From NCBI RefSeq assembly GCF_021010565.1, contig NZ_JAJNAY010000002.1:372001-436000 (forward strand): a stretch of 64,000 nt of DNA, given 5' to 3'. Below are positions 1 through 6,799 of the stretch, in pieces. The DNA is from Chryseobacterium turcicum. Its GTDB lineage: Bacteria; Bacteroidota; Bacteroidia; Flavobacteriales; Weeksellaceae. A program made the position numbers and the translations under genes. How positions within the stretch are numbered: position 1 is the first letter of the stretch; the number at the start of each line of letters is the position of its first letter. The notes under the pieces are model-generated. The model searched no databases, was not told the DNA's origin, and saw only the letters and a program-made list of their open reading frames with translations.

Positions 1-2
1 TA

Positions 3-326
3 ACTTTTCCGAGAAACAAACCGCAAAAAATAATTCTTTATTCAAATCATAATTGGCTGAAAAATAAGTATGAACTAAATGATGATGAAAGTTCTAAGCT
101 TTTAAAAATCCTTAATGACAGCACAAAATATAGATGGGGAGAATTAGGTACCCCAGAAGTTCATTACTACTTTAAATACTTTGACGAAAAAAATAATCTG
201 ATTGGAATCACAAAAATTGACCAAGAAGGTATGGCATATTCTGAACCATATTTAGCAAAAATGAAATGGTGTGAAATAAAAAATATTAATGAAATAAATA
301 ATTTAATAAAAGAAATTGAAAAATAA
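3..326 (+). CDS. Partial protein of unknown function (left edge)
   Basis: An open frame runs from the first bases of the window to a TAA at 324-326, giving 107 residues of the C-terminal part of a protein. There is no in-frame start codon near the left edge, so the gene begins outside the window. The readable part is charged and rich in Asn, Lys and Tyr, with a stretch reading WGELGTPEVHYYFKYFDEKN, and no membrane segment. I do not recognise a family. It is the first of five plus-strand genes separated by related palindromic spacers, and the spacer begins only 8 bases after its stop, as with the other members. Confidence 0.6.
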   Translation, partial: TFPRNKPQKIILYSNHNWLKNKYELNDDESSKLLKILNDSTKYRWGELGTPEVHYYFKYFDEKNNLIGITKIDQEGMAYSEPYLAKMKWCEIKNINEINNLIKEIEK

Positions 327-333
327 AAACGTC

Positions 334-469
334 GCGTAACAAGGATGGGTTTTGCACTAGTGGAGAGAAACTGCAAAGTTCAACGATTCTACTTCGGTTC
401 AACATTTGTGCAAAATTGAAGTTTTGTGCTTATATTGCCTTGCCTTCAGCAATATCCAAAACGTTAACA
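334..469 (+). repeat. Cassette spacer palindrome, copy 1
   Basis: Imperfect palindrome between two genes. It opens with GCGTAACAAGG and closes with CAATATCCAAAACGTTAAC. The inner part (347-429) is about 80% alike to the spacer after the fifth gene (3411-3495), while its closing half (ttgccttcagcaatatcc) is shared with the spacers at 1144 and 1869. It therefore looks like a mosaic of two spacer subtypes. The following gene starts 9 bases after it. Confidence 0.65.
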
Positions 470-477
470 ATAATACT

Positions 478-1131
478 ATGACCGACCAACAAGCAATAGA
501 ACTTATTGAAAAAGAATTCAAGGAAAGGATACTTGGAGTGACTGAACAATATCTTGAAATCCACAATCCAATCTCTATAGATAATAAACTAAAAATTGAC
601 CGTATTGACCGAGACAGAAAAGACGAAATAATTATAGCTTACCTACCAATAGTTGACGAAAGATTTTATTTTGCAGTTTACATTGACACAAAGGCACATG
701 AAATAACAGGTATTGGAACAGAAGCATTTCACAGAGTTTGTTTCAGAGCAACATCGGAAGCTCTAACTGTGGACGACATAAAAGCAATGACACATTTGAT
801 GCCAACTGAATTTTGGAACAAAGGAGACTTGAAGCCAAACGGAAAATCAAATCATACGTTTAGCAGTTTTAAAATCCTACCTAATCCTGAACCAGATGAG
901 TTTGAAGACAAACTAAAAAAACTACTTGACTTTTTGGAACAAGATAAAGATGGAATAAAACAACTTACGGAAAAAGCAGAAGGCTATATTCAGGTTACTA
1001 TGGACATTCATAATGCAAATGGAATGATTGGCGGACACAACATTGACACAAACAACATACGAAGGATGAACGACTTGAAATTATCAATAAATTTTGACCT
1101 TTATGTGGGTGGAAAAAGCTTTAAGGAATAG
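478..1131 (+). CDS. DUF4279 domain-containing protein
   Basis: 217-residue cytoplasmic protein with no signal peptide or membrane segment. Residues about 105-217 match the DUF4279 pattern: a MPTEFWNKGD-like 'ptr.wrkGd' block, a central amphipathic stretch DKLKKLLDFLEQDKDGIKQL, and the closing LKLSINFDLYV strand. This family is of unknown biochemical function and often sits in accessory gene clusters. The N-terminal 75 residues (IIIAYLPIVDERFYFAVYID) form a separate alpha/beta region that I cannot name. The ATG at 478 was chosen over an upstream TTG at 406, because the longer version would be translated from the palindromic spacer. Second member of the cassette-like array. Confidence 0.75.
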   Translation: MTDQQAIELIEKEFKERILGVTEQYLEIHNPISIDNKLKIDRIDRDRKDEIIIAYLPIVDERFYFAVYIDTKAHEITGIGTEAFHRVCFRATSEALTVDDIKAMTHLMPTEFWNKGDLKPNGKSNHTFSSFKILPNPEPDEFEDKLKKLLDFLEQDKDGIKQLTEKAEGYIQVTMDIHNANGMIGGHNIDTNNIRRMNDLKLSINFDLYVGGKSFKE

Positions 1132-1143
1132 AGAACTACTACA

Positions 1144-1275
1144 GCTAACATGGTATTGCCAAAAGCAGGGCTGAAGTAATTCTCTATTGAACTTTTTGTT
1201 TATATTTAAACTGTGGTATTTCTGTTAATCTTGGATAGAAAAATTTCCGCCTTCAGCAATAGCCGGAACGTTAGC
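1144..1275 (+). repeat. Cassette spacer palindrome, copy 2
   Basis: 132 bp imperfect palindrome starting 12 bases after the preceding stop. The outer ends GCTAAC (1144) and GTTAGC (1270-1275) are complementary. Inside them GGTATTGC pairs with GCAATAGCC, and GGCTGAAG pairs with CCGCCTTCAGC, with unequal unpaired bases between the blocks. The centre holds TTGAACTTTTTGTTTATATT, which recurs in the next spacer. Nearly the same sequence is found at 1869-1997. Confidence 0.8.
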
Positions 1276-1322
1276 GGTCAGGCTGACAGAACCCAACGAA
1301 GAACAACCTTAATAAAAATTGA

Positions 1323-1844
1323 ATGAAATTTTGGATTAGAATAATTTTACTGACAATATTCGATTTTGCAATAATTTGGTTATGGATTAAACAAATGAAC
1401 CCTGATCCAAGCATTTCAATTGGAATTTTAATACTTGTTCCATTTGTTGTTATCTTGAATTTAATTATTGCTTTGATTTTATACTTTACAAAAAGAGAAT
1501 TTGTTTCTTTATTTGTAGTCAACTCAATTATTGCTGGAATATTAATGTTCTATTTATTTGGTAAAGGCATTGATAGATATCAAAATGAAAGACTTGAAAT
1601 TTGGAGCTTTAAATTGCAAAACACGACTTATGTAATTACACATTGGAAACTCGAAAATACTTTTAGTATGAGTGAAACCAATAACCCTGGTTCTTCAACA
1701 GTTTTTTTAAACGGAAAATTTATAAAAAAAGGAAATGAATATTATCTGACGACAGATACAACTGAATTTATTATCAAGAACGAATATTTTTATAAATTCA
1801 GAACTGAAAATGACAGTATAAAGTTGACAAAAATTGAAAGATAA
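1323..1844 (+). CDS. Small membrane protein of unknown function
   Basis: 173 residues. Three hydrophobic helices lie at about residues 5-25, 32-55 and 60-80, followed by a roughly 90-residue soluble tail rich in Asn, Thr and Lys (for example NPGSSTVFLNGKFIKKGNEY). The tail looks like a beta-strand-rich small domain, and no family signature is visible. The start ATG lies 47 bases after the preceding spacer. The gene is flanked on both sides by near-identical palindromes (1144-1275 and 1869-1997), so gene plus one palindrome could form one mobile unit. Role unknown. Confidence 0.7.
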   Translation: MKFWIRIILLTIFDFAIIWLWIKQMNPDPSISIGILILVPFVVILNLIIALILYFTKREFVSLFVVNSIIAGILMFYLFGKGIDRYQNERLEIWSFKLQNTTYVITHWKLENTFSMSETNNPGSSTVFLNGKFIKKGNEYYLTTDTTEFIIKNEYFYKFRTENDSIKLTKIER

Positions 1845-1868
1845 CCGAACAAATAAAAAGCCCGAATC

Positions 1869-1997
1869 GCTAACAAGGTATTGTTAAAAGAAGGACTTAA
1901 GTAATTCTATTGAACTTTTTGTTATATTTAAACTATGGTATTTCTATTGAGCTTGGATGCAAAAATTCCCGTCTTTGGCAGTACCCAAAACGTTAAC
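1869..1997 (+). repeat. Cassette spacer palindrome, copy 3
   Basis: 129 bp element with GCTAACAAGGTATTG at the left and GGCAGTACCCAAAACGTTAAC at the right. It is co-linear with copy 2 over its full length, including the central TTGAACTTTTTGTTATATTT and the TGGTATTTCTATTGAGCTTGG that follows. It begins 24 bases after the stop of the membrane protein gene and ends 21 bases before the next start codon. Confidence 0.8.
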
Positions 1998-2018
1998 TGT
2001 AACCAAAAAAACTAAACC

Positions 2019-2570
2019 TTGCTAAAATTAATACTTACTATTGTTTTAATAACTTTTGTGTCTTGTACTCAAAGTGAAAGCTCAACAAAAAAAGACAATA
2101 AAAACAAACACGAAATAACAAACACGATGACCGAATATTGGAAAGAATTTCAACAAAAGAATCCTGAATATAGTAATACTCCACAACCCCAATCGTTTTT
2201 CTTTTGTGATAATAAAAAAGATGCTGATGAATGTGCCGAATTGGTTGTTAAAAAAATAAAGCAAGCAACTTCACCATCCGTTTGGTGGTTTAAAAAAAAC
2301 AATGAGTCATTTCCTAAAATTGGAGATTTAGCGATTGTTACCAATTGGAATGGAGAACCTAAAGCAATAATTAGGACAAAAAAAACTGAAGTCGTTAAGT
2401 TTAAAGATATAACACCAAAATACGCTTATACTGAAGGAGAAGGAGATAAAACTTTAGAATATTGGAAAAAAACACACTGGGATTACTACACTAATGAAAT
2501 GAAAGAATTCAATGAATCACCAAGTGAAGATATGGAAATTGTTTGCGAATACTTTGAAACTATTTGGTAA
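2019..2570 (+). CDS. ASCH-domain protein with lipoprotein signal
   Basis: 183 residues from a TTG start. Residues 1-16 (hydrophobic, ending FVSC) form a typical Bacteroidota lipoprotein signal with Cys16 as the lipidation site, followed by a Ser/Lys-rich linker. Residues about 40-183 match the ASCH/YhfF-type domain: FFFCDN, ADECAELV, the IGDLAIVTNWNGEPKAIIRT block, ITPKYAYTEGEGDKTLEYWK and EDMEIVCEYFE. ASCH domains are thought to bind RNA or nucleotides in the cytoplasm, so a lipoprotein form is odd. An internal ATG at 2127 (residue 37) would give a plain cytoplasmic ASCH protein, so the start is uncertain. The usual KTAT segment is replaced here by PSVWW. Fourth gene of the cassette-like array. 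Confidence 0.75.
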   Translation: MLKLILTIVLITFVSCTQSESSTKKDNKNKHEITNTMTEYWKEFQQKNPEYSNTPQPQSFFFCDNKKDADECAELVVKKIKQATSPSVWWFKKNNESFPKIGDLAIVTNWNGEPKAIIRTKKTEVVKFKDITPKYAYTEGEGDKTLEYWKKTHWDYYTNEMKEFNESPSEDMEIVCEYFETIW

Positions 2571-2583
2571 AAACTTGGTTATA

Positions 2584-2725
2584 GCTAACGAAGATTTTGC
2601 AAAAGTAGGCTTAAGTGAGAATTAAAACTAGTCTTCAAATCTTCTCAAAAAACTAATTTCTTTCGCTTTTTTGTTATATTTACTCCATAAGCATTGGCTT
2701 TTGCTCAAGTATTGTAAAAATTGAA
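2584..2725 (+). repeat. Cassette spacer, divergent copy 4
   Basis: Begins 13 bases after the preceding stop with GCTAACGAAGATTTTGC, then AAAAGTAGGCTTAAGTGAGA, matching the left arm of the other spacers in order. The centre has TTTTTTGTTATATTTACTCC as in copies 2 and 3. The right arm (TTGGCTTTTGCTCAAGTATTG) pairs with the left arm only partly, and the closing GTTAGC is missing or decayed, so the right end is approximate. Confidence 0.55.
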
Positions 2726-2817
2726 ATTTTATTGATAAACAACAACCGTAATAAAATACGATTTCAATAAATAAACTAAACAAACCTCATTTAAACATTA
2801 AATTAAACATAACAAGA

Positions 2818-3375
2818 ATGACAAAAAAAGTAAAATTAGCAATTGTATTATTAACAACAGTTGCAAGTATGAATGTAAATGCTCAAAAAAAAGCAACTAT
2901 AAAAACCACTAAACCAAAAACAGAAGTAAAGACGGCGCAAACAACGGAAAGCAAAACTTCTGAACCAACCAAACAAGAAACAATGGATTGGATTGGCGGA
3001 AAAATGAAAGAAAAACTTGCAGAAAATAGAAATTTTATTTCATATAATAATGGTGTTTTTGTTACAAGCAAAACTTATGTTGGTGATATTACCGTAACTA
3101 TTTCTATAGATTTAAACAAAGTTACAGGAGTAAGCAATGAATATTCTTCAGATTTTGTTGTTTCGGGGACTAAATTATGGAGTGCTGAAAAATCCAACGA
3201 TCCCGGTTCATTAAGCTATGGACAAAATCAATTTATCAGCGGACCCAATTATGAAGATAGAGATATCCTTTTCAATTTTACGCCAGACCAGGCTTTAGTA
3301 GAAAGATTGAAAAAAGCATTTGCTACACTTAAAGAGTATAACTCAACCCAAAAAAGAGCTGACGAAAAATTTTAG
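2818..3375 (+). CDS. Secreted protein of unknown function
   Basis: 185 residues with a Sec signal peptide (residues 1-22, cut likely after VNA in MNVNAQ). A Lys/Thr-rich linker of about 30 residues follows, then a compact domain of about 125 residues beginning near QETMDWIGGKMKEKL. Strands such as VFVTSKTYVGDITVTISIDL suggest a small beta-rich fold, with a final helix LVERLKKAFATLKEY. I do not recognise the family. It probably acts in the periplasm. Last gene of the cassette-like array; the spacer after it resembles the first spacer, and a terminator closes the unit. Confidence 0.7.
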   Translation: MTKKVKLAIVLLTTVASMNVNAQKKATIKTTKPKTEVKTAQTTESKTSEPTKQETMDWIGGKMKEKLAENRNFISYNNGVFVTSKTYVGDITVTISIDLNKVTGVSNEYSSDFVVSGTKLWSAEKSNDPGSLSYGQNQFISGPNYEDRDILFNFTPDQALVERLKKAFATLKEYNSTQKRADEKF

Positions 3376-3400
3376 TTTATAAATCCGAAGAAGAAAAACT

Positions 3401-3510
3401 GTCACCAAAAAGGGCTTTGCAATAGTGGGGCGAAACTACAAAGTTCAATAGCTGTACTTCTGTTCAGCTTTTGTGAAAAATTGAAGTTTTCTGCTCTTGA
3501 TTAAATGTCG
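3401..3510 (+). repeat. Cassette spacer, copy 5 (partial)
   Basis: This stretch, with GGGCTTTGCAATAGTGGGG then CGAAACTACAAAGTTCAA and CTTTTGTGAAAAATTGAAG, aligns with 347-429 of copy 1 at roughly 80% identity. The TAACAAGG start is degraded to tCACCAAAAAGGG and no closing GTTAAC is seen, so it appears to be the decayed terminal spacer of the array. Confidence 0.55.
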
Positions 3511-3550
3511 TCTATATTATAATTTTCACTCATCTAAGTCTAAAAAACAA

Positions 3551-3577
3551 AATCCAAATCGATTGATTTGGATTTTT
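3551..3577 (+). terminator. Rho-independent terminator closing the cassette block
   Basis: Perfect 10 bp stem AATCCAAATC / GATTTGGATT (3551-3560 and 3565-3574) with a 4-base loop, followed by T residues. An A-run on the left side means it could also work for the opposite strand. Confidence 0.7.
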
Positions 3578-3656
3578 GCTTGAAATGAACCTTTTAAAAA
3601 TTCATTTCGACAATATAATGATGTATGAATGGTTGTGTGTTTTGATGAAGGACTTC

Positions 3657-3751
3657 TTCCCTAGCCCGGATTGCAACGACATCCTTTTTCTGAAATGGAT
3701 AAAGCGTTGGCGAAAAAGATACAGTGGAAAGCCGGATAAAGCTCCTAAAAA
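3657..3751. repeat. Long imperfect palindrome (dispersed-repeat type)
   Basis: CCGGATTGCAACGACATCC then TTTTTC on the left (3667-3690) folds back on GAAAAAGATACAGTGGAAAG then CCGG on the right (3712-3735), with a loop of about 21 bases. From memory, sequences of this type (tagcccgg.ttgcaacg.catcc...) recur in intergenic gaps of many Flavobacteriia genomes; only one copy lies in this window. It could be a REP/MITE-like element or a structured RNA. An open frame through it (3576-3770) is judged spurious. Confidence 0.5.
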
Positions 3752-3752
3752 A

Positions 3753-4451
3753 TCAGTTGCAAATCGTTAGAAAACTTTGTCCTCTCATATGGATTTTTAT
3801 AGACGCTTCAGATTTTAATTCGTGATAGATACTTTGGTCGAAAGCTTCCACTGCTTTCAGTTTGTAATCTATAAAATCGGCAATTCTTACGACAGAAAAA
3901 TAGAAATTTCTATACAAAGATATATCGACTGTGCCACCGAAATGAGGAAGAAAAGCCTTTAAGAATGGAAGTTTTTTCTGGTGCACATCGTAATCGGGAC
4001 AGTACCCTGTTTTTTCTTTTGCTGTGATGATTTGATAATGATTGAGGTAATCTAGAATCGTCTCATTTTCTTTCATCGAAGTTTTATTTTTCTGAAAATA
4101 GAGGTGAATTCTGTCTAAAATATGTTGAGCATACTCCATCATCGTGATGGTTTTTGTTTCAGAAACATTATTGATTCCCGTTTTGAAATTTTTGGCGTTA
4201 GAATGATTCATATTGAACGAAATCCCAAAATTTTCATGGTACGGAAAGAAACAGTTTTTAATTTCAATCACCGCATCTGCCTGCAATCTGTCTTCAGAAA
4301 AACTGTAACACAAATACGGTTTATACATCTCTTTCAGATGAAGCAAAAAATCTGTTTCACTGGTATTTTGGTCGCTTTCAAACCATTTTTCGAGATTGTT
4401 ATAATATTGCTTTTCGAATTCTCTAAAACTTAAATAAAACGGGATTTCCAT
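3753..4451 (-). CDS. Conserved-looking protein of unknown function
   Basis: 232 residues from ATG at 4451 (MEIPFYLSFREFEKQYY). No signal peptide or membrane helix. The protein is rich in aromatic residues and charged helices (for example FLLHLKEMYKPYLCYSFSED, MEYAQHILDRIHLYFQKNK). I do not recognise a family. A longer frame opens with TTG at 4613, but its first 14 codons lie inside a duplicated non-coding repeat (4572-4710), so the ATG is preferred. The gene stands alone, facing the cassette array, with the 3657-3751 palindrome abutting its 3' end. Confidence 0.6.
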   Translation of the reverse strand: MEIPFYLSFREFEKQYYNNLEKWFESDQNTSETDFLLHLKEMYKPYLCYSFSEDRLQADAVIEIKNCFFPYHENFGISFNMNHSNAKNFKTGINNVSETKTITMMEYAQHILDRIHLYFQKNKTSMKENETILDYLNHYQIITAKEKTGYCPDYDVHQKKLPFLKAFLPHFGGTVDISLYRNFYFSVVRIADFIDYKLKAVEAFDQSIYHELKSEASIKIHMRGQSFLTICN

Positions 4452-4571
4452 AGCTCTCAATATTTTATACAGCAAAGCTATAGGTGTATTGCGACAAAAC
4501 TCGACGTGTTTTATTTTGATGAAAAGAATTATTTTAAATTCTATATGATTGACTTCTGATTTTCTCCCAAT

Positions 4572-4905
4572 CAGTTTTTTTAAAACCTGAGTTTGGGATA
4601 AAAAATTGAGCAAAATCTTTTATAACGCAAAGATTTTAATTTTTAGGCTTATTATTTTAAGGTGCAAAGAAGCGCGACAAAGTCGCTGATGAAGCTTGAA
4701 GAAAACCAGTAGTGCTTATAAAAAGCAATACGATTATTTTAATGAGATAAATTTATTATGTTGATTAAACAGTTTTTTAAAACCTGAGTTTGGGATAAAA
4801 ATTGAGCAGAATCTTTTATAATGCAAAGATTTTAATTTTTAACCTTATTATTTTAAGGTGCAAAGAAGCGCGACAAAGTCGCTGATGAAGCTTGAATAAA
4901 ACCAG
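4572..4905. repeat. Direct duplication of a 139 bp block
   Basis: 4572-4710 and 4770-4905 are the same block, starting cagtttttttaaaacctgag and ending gatgaagcttga.aaaaccagt, with a few substitutions and single-base indels. Each copy holds GCAAAGATTTTAATTTTTA, TTATTATTTTAAGGTGCAAAG and the small hairpin GCGACaaaGTCGC. The copies are separated by a 59 bp AT-rich linker. No open frame of note runs through it. Confidence 0.75.
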
Positions 4906-4970
4906 TGTTTATAAAAATTAACACTATTGATTTAATGGGTAAAATCTGCACAATCATTGAAAATTTTACA

Positions 4971-5033
4971 TTTTGTAAACTTTTGAATTTCCTTTTTCCC
5001 AATCATTTCTTTTGCCGCTTTTGCGGTTAAATA
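4971..5033 (-). repeat. Half copy of a dispersed palindromic element
   Basis: Read on the minus strand this segment begins TTAACCGCAAAAGC and continues AAAAGAAATGATTGG, then TTCAAAAGTTTACAAAAT. It matches the left arm of the element at 35636-35829 at about 90% over some 60 bp. The other arm and the outer terminal repeats are absent here, so this is a remnant. Confidence 0.7.
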
Positions 5034-5049
5034 AGAATTAGCTTAGTAA

Positions 5050-5275
5050 CTCACTACCTGAGAACTCCGGAAGTTCCCCGCACTCTGCAGGAGACTTTCG
5101 GAGCTCTCCGGAGGGTTCCCACAGATTGCAGGAGACTGTCGGAGGATTCCGGAAGTCACAAACACCCTTGATTTAAACAAACGGAGAACTCCGGAAGTTA
5201 CAAACAAGGGTGTTTTAAATCTCCGGAGGACTTCTTTGGTTACAAACACTCTTGTTTGAGACTAAAGAAGTTTTA
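5050..5275. repeat. Tandem repeat, unit about 42 bp, roughly five units
   Basis: On the minus strand, units of 41-42 bp each start CTCCG and end ACTTCCGGAGTT or a close variant. They carry one of two inner types: AAACACCCTTGTTTGTAA, or GTCTCCTGCA.. followed by GGGGAA. The units also contain CCGGAG/CTCCGG palindromes. A 68-residue frame runs through on the minus strand and is only a translation of the repeats. No spacers of unique sequence separate the units. Confidence 0.75.
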
Positions 5276-5279
5276 ACAT

Positions 5280-5313
5280 ATAAAAAAATCCGGCTCTGAA
5301 AACAGAACCGGAC
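5280..5313 (-). terminator. Terminator of the RND efflux operon
   Basis: Minus-strand reading: AGTCCGGTTCTG, TTTT loop, CAGAGCCGGAT, then a run of T. It lies 44 bases beyond the stop of the TolC-like gene. Confidence 0.8.
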
Positions 5314-5356
5314 TCCACACAATTGAAATAATGATATATATGAATAAAAAACTAAT

Positions 5357-6799
5357 TTATTTCCAGCCGCCGCCTAAACTTTTGTAGATATCGACCACGG
5401 TGCTTAATTGCTTTTGCTTAGCTTCAATCAACTCCATTTTTGCATCTAAAGCGTCTCTTTGGTTTAAAAGAACTTCCAGATAATCAGCTCTTGAGTTTTT
5501 GAAAAGCTGATTAGCAATATCAATAGATTGGTCTAAAGCCTGTGTTTCCTGAGACTTCAGCTGATAATACTGGTCGATATTTTTCACTTTAGACATCAGG
5601 TTTGAAATATCCAAATACGCATTCAAAATGGTTTTGTCATATTCATACAAAGCCTGAATTTGCTTTGCATCTGCTGTTTGAAAATTCGCTTTAATCGCAC
5701 TTTTATTAATCAGCGGACCTGCCAATTCTCCCACCAAATTGTAAGCAATTGACTCTGGCATTTTAACGAGATAAGATGGTTTAAAAGCTTCCAATCCTAA
5801 AGTTGCAGAGATTTCTAAAGTAGGATAAAACTCTTTTCTTGCGGCTTCTACATCTAGTTTTGCAGCTTTTAATTCTAATTCAGCCTGTTTGATATCAGGA
5901 CGGTTTGCTAACAATTGAGACGGAATTCCTGTATAAACCGTTTGCGGAATGGTCGACATAAAGCTTTCCTTTGTTCTCACAATCGGTTGCGGATAACGCC
6001 CACACAGTGCATTAATCTGATTTTCCTTTTCCGTAATCTGCTGACGAATGGTATATTCTGTTGCTTTAGATTTAGCCAATTCAGCCTCAAACTTTTTCAC
6101 TGCCAGTTCTGTTGCAGCAGCAGCTTGTTTTTGAATCTTAGCAATCTCTAAAGCTCTTGTCTGCAACTTAATATACTGCTGAATAATATCCATCTGATTG
6201 TCCAGCGCCAATAATTCATAATAATTATCGGCTACTTCCTCAATCAGATTTGAAAGCACAAAATTCTTTCCTTCAACTGTTGAAAGATAATGTGCTACGG
6301 CGGCATCTTTCTCTGTTCTGAGTTTTTTCCAAATGTCGATTTCCCAGTTGGCCATCAAACCGCCTTCGAAATTTCCAAGCGGATCTGGCATTTCTTTTCC
6401 GGGTTCGATTTCTGTGGAAGCATCACCTGCTCCTTCACTTGTGTAGCGACCTGCTTTTTTTAATCCGGCTCCTAAACCAGCTCTTACTGTTGGAGTAAGC
6501 TTTCCTTTTTTAGCAACGACTCCACTTTTAGCAATTTCAATTTCCTGAAGCGTAATCATTAATTCCTGATTATTTTTCAGGGAAGTTTCAATTAAACTCA
6601 CCAAATTAGGGTCGGTAAAAAACTGTCTCCAAGGCGTTGTTCCGCTATTGTTATTAACATCCTGCTGTTCGTTTTGATTAAAATTCTCAGGAATATTATT
6701 TTTCACATCATCCTGAATCACCGTTGCCATCGGAGCTTTACAGCTCGCCAAAACAAGTGATACGGCAATTGCGGCAATATATTTATTATAAATCTTCAT
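5357..6799 (-). CDS. TolC/OprM-type outer-membrane efflux lipoprotein
   Basis: 480 residues. It forms the outer-membrane channel of a tripartite RND pump. Residues 1-20 are a lipoprotein signal ending LASC with Cys20 as the lipidation site. Two OEP repeats follow, including VNNNSGTTPWRQFFTDPNL near the start, as in NodT/OprM proteins, the helical segment LLANRPDIKQAELELKAAK that typifies the family, and a second long coiled-coil hairpin near the end. The start at 6799 was chosen because it gives a normal lipoprotein signal; an ATG three codons upstream is also possible. It overlaps the end of the pump gene by 14 bp, so the two are cotranscribed. Substrate cannot be told. Confidence 0.93.
   Translation of the reverse strand: MKIYNKYIAAIAVSLVLASCKAPMATVIQDDVKNNIPENFNQNEQQDVNNNSGTTPWRQFFTDPNLVSLIETSLKNNQELMITLQEIEIAKSGVVAKKGKLTPTVRAGLGAGLKKAGRYTSEGAGDASTEIEPGKEMPDPLGNFEGGLMANWEIDIWKKLRTEKDAAVAHYLSTVEGKNFVLSNLIEEVADNYYELLALDNQMDIIQQYIKLQTRALEIAKIQKQAAAATELAVKKFEAELAKSKATEYTIRQQITEKENQINALCGRYPQPIVRTKESFMSTIPQTVYTGIPSQLLANRPDIKQAELELKAAKLDVEAARKEFYPTLEISATLGLEAFKPSYLVKMPESIAYNLVGELAGPLINKSAIKANFQTADAKQIQALYEYDKTILNAYLDISNLMSKVKNIDQYYQLKSQETQALDQSIDIANQLFKNSRADYLEVLLNQRDALDAKMELIEAKQKQLSTVVDIYKSLGGGWK

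Noticed and set aside
167..376. 69-residue minus-strand frame at the left edge
   Set aside because: Antisense to the partial plus-strand gene that ends at 326, which has better coding character and fits the array.
334..1997. True class-type integron
   Set aside because: No integrase gene is in the window and the ends do not fit RYYYAAC/GTTRRRY fully; only structural resemblance is claimed.
3576..3770. 64-residue plus-strand frame
   Set aside because: It runs through a palindromic non-coding element and overlaps the end of the opposite gene; composition is unlike a protein.
3753..4451. RteC-type regulator of conjugative transposons
   Set aside because: Length is similar, but the expected family segments are not visible and no mobile-element genes lie next to it.
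4452..4613. Longer N-terminus of the unknown gene at 3753-4451
   Set aside because: The extra codons lie partly in a duplicated non-coding block and need a TTG start.
5043..5249. 68-residue minus-strand frame with repeated FVTSGVLR-like text
   Set aside because: It is only the translation of the 42 bp tandem repeat.
5050..5275. CRISPR array
   Set aside because: Units are contiguous with no unique spacers of uniform length, unit centres vary, and no cas genes are present.
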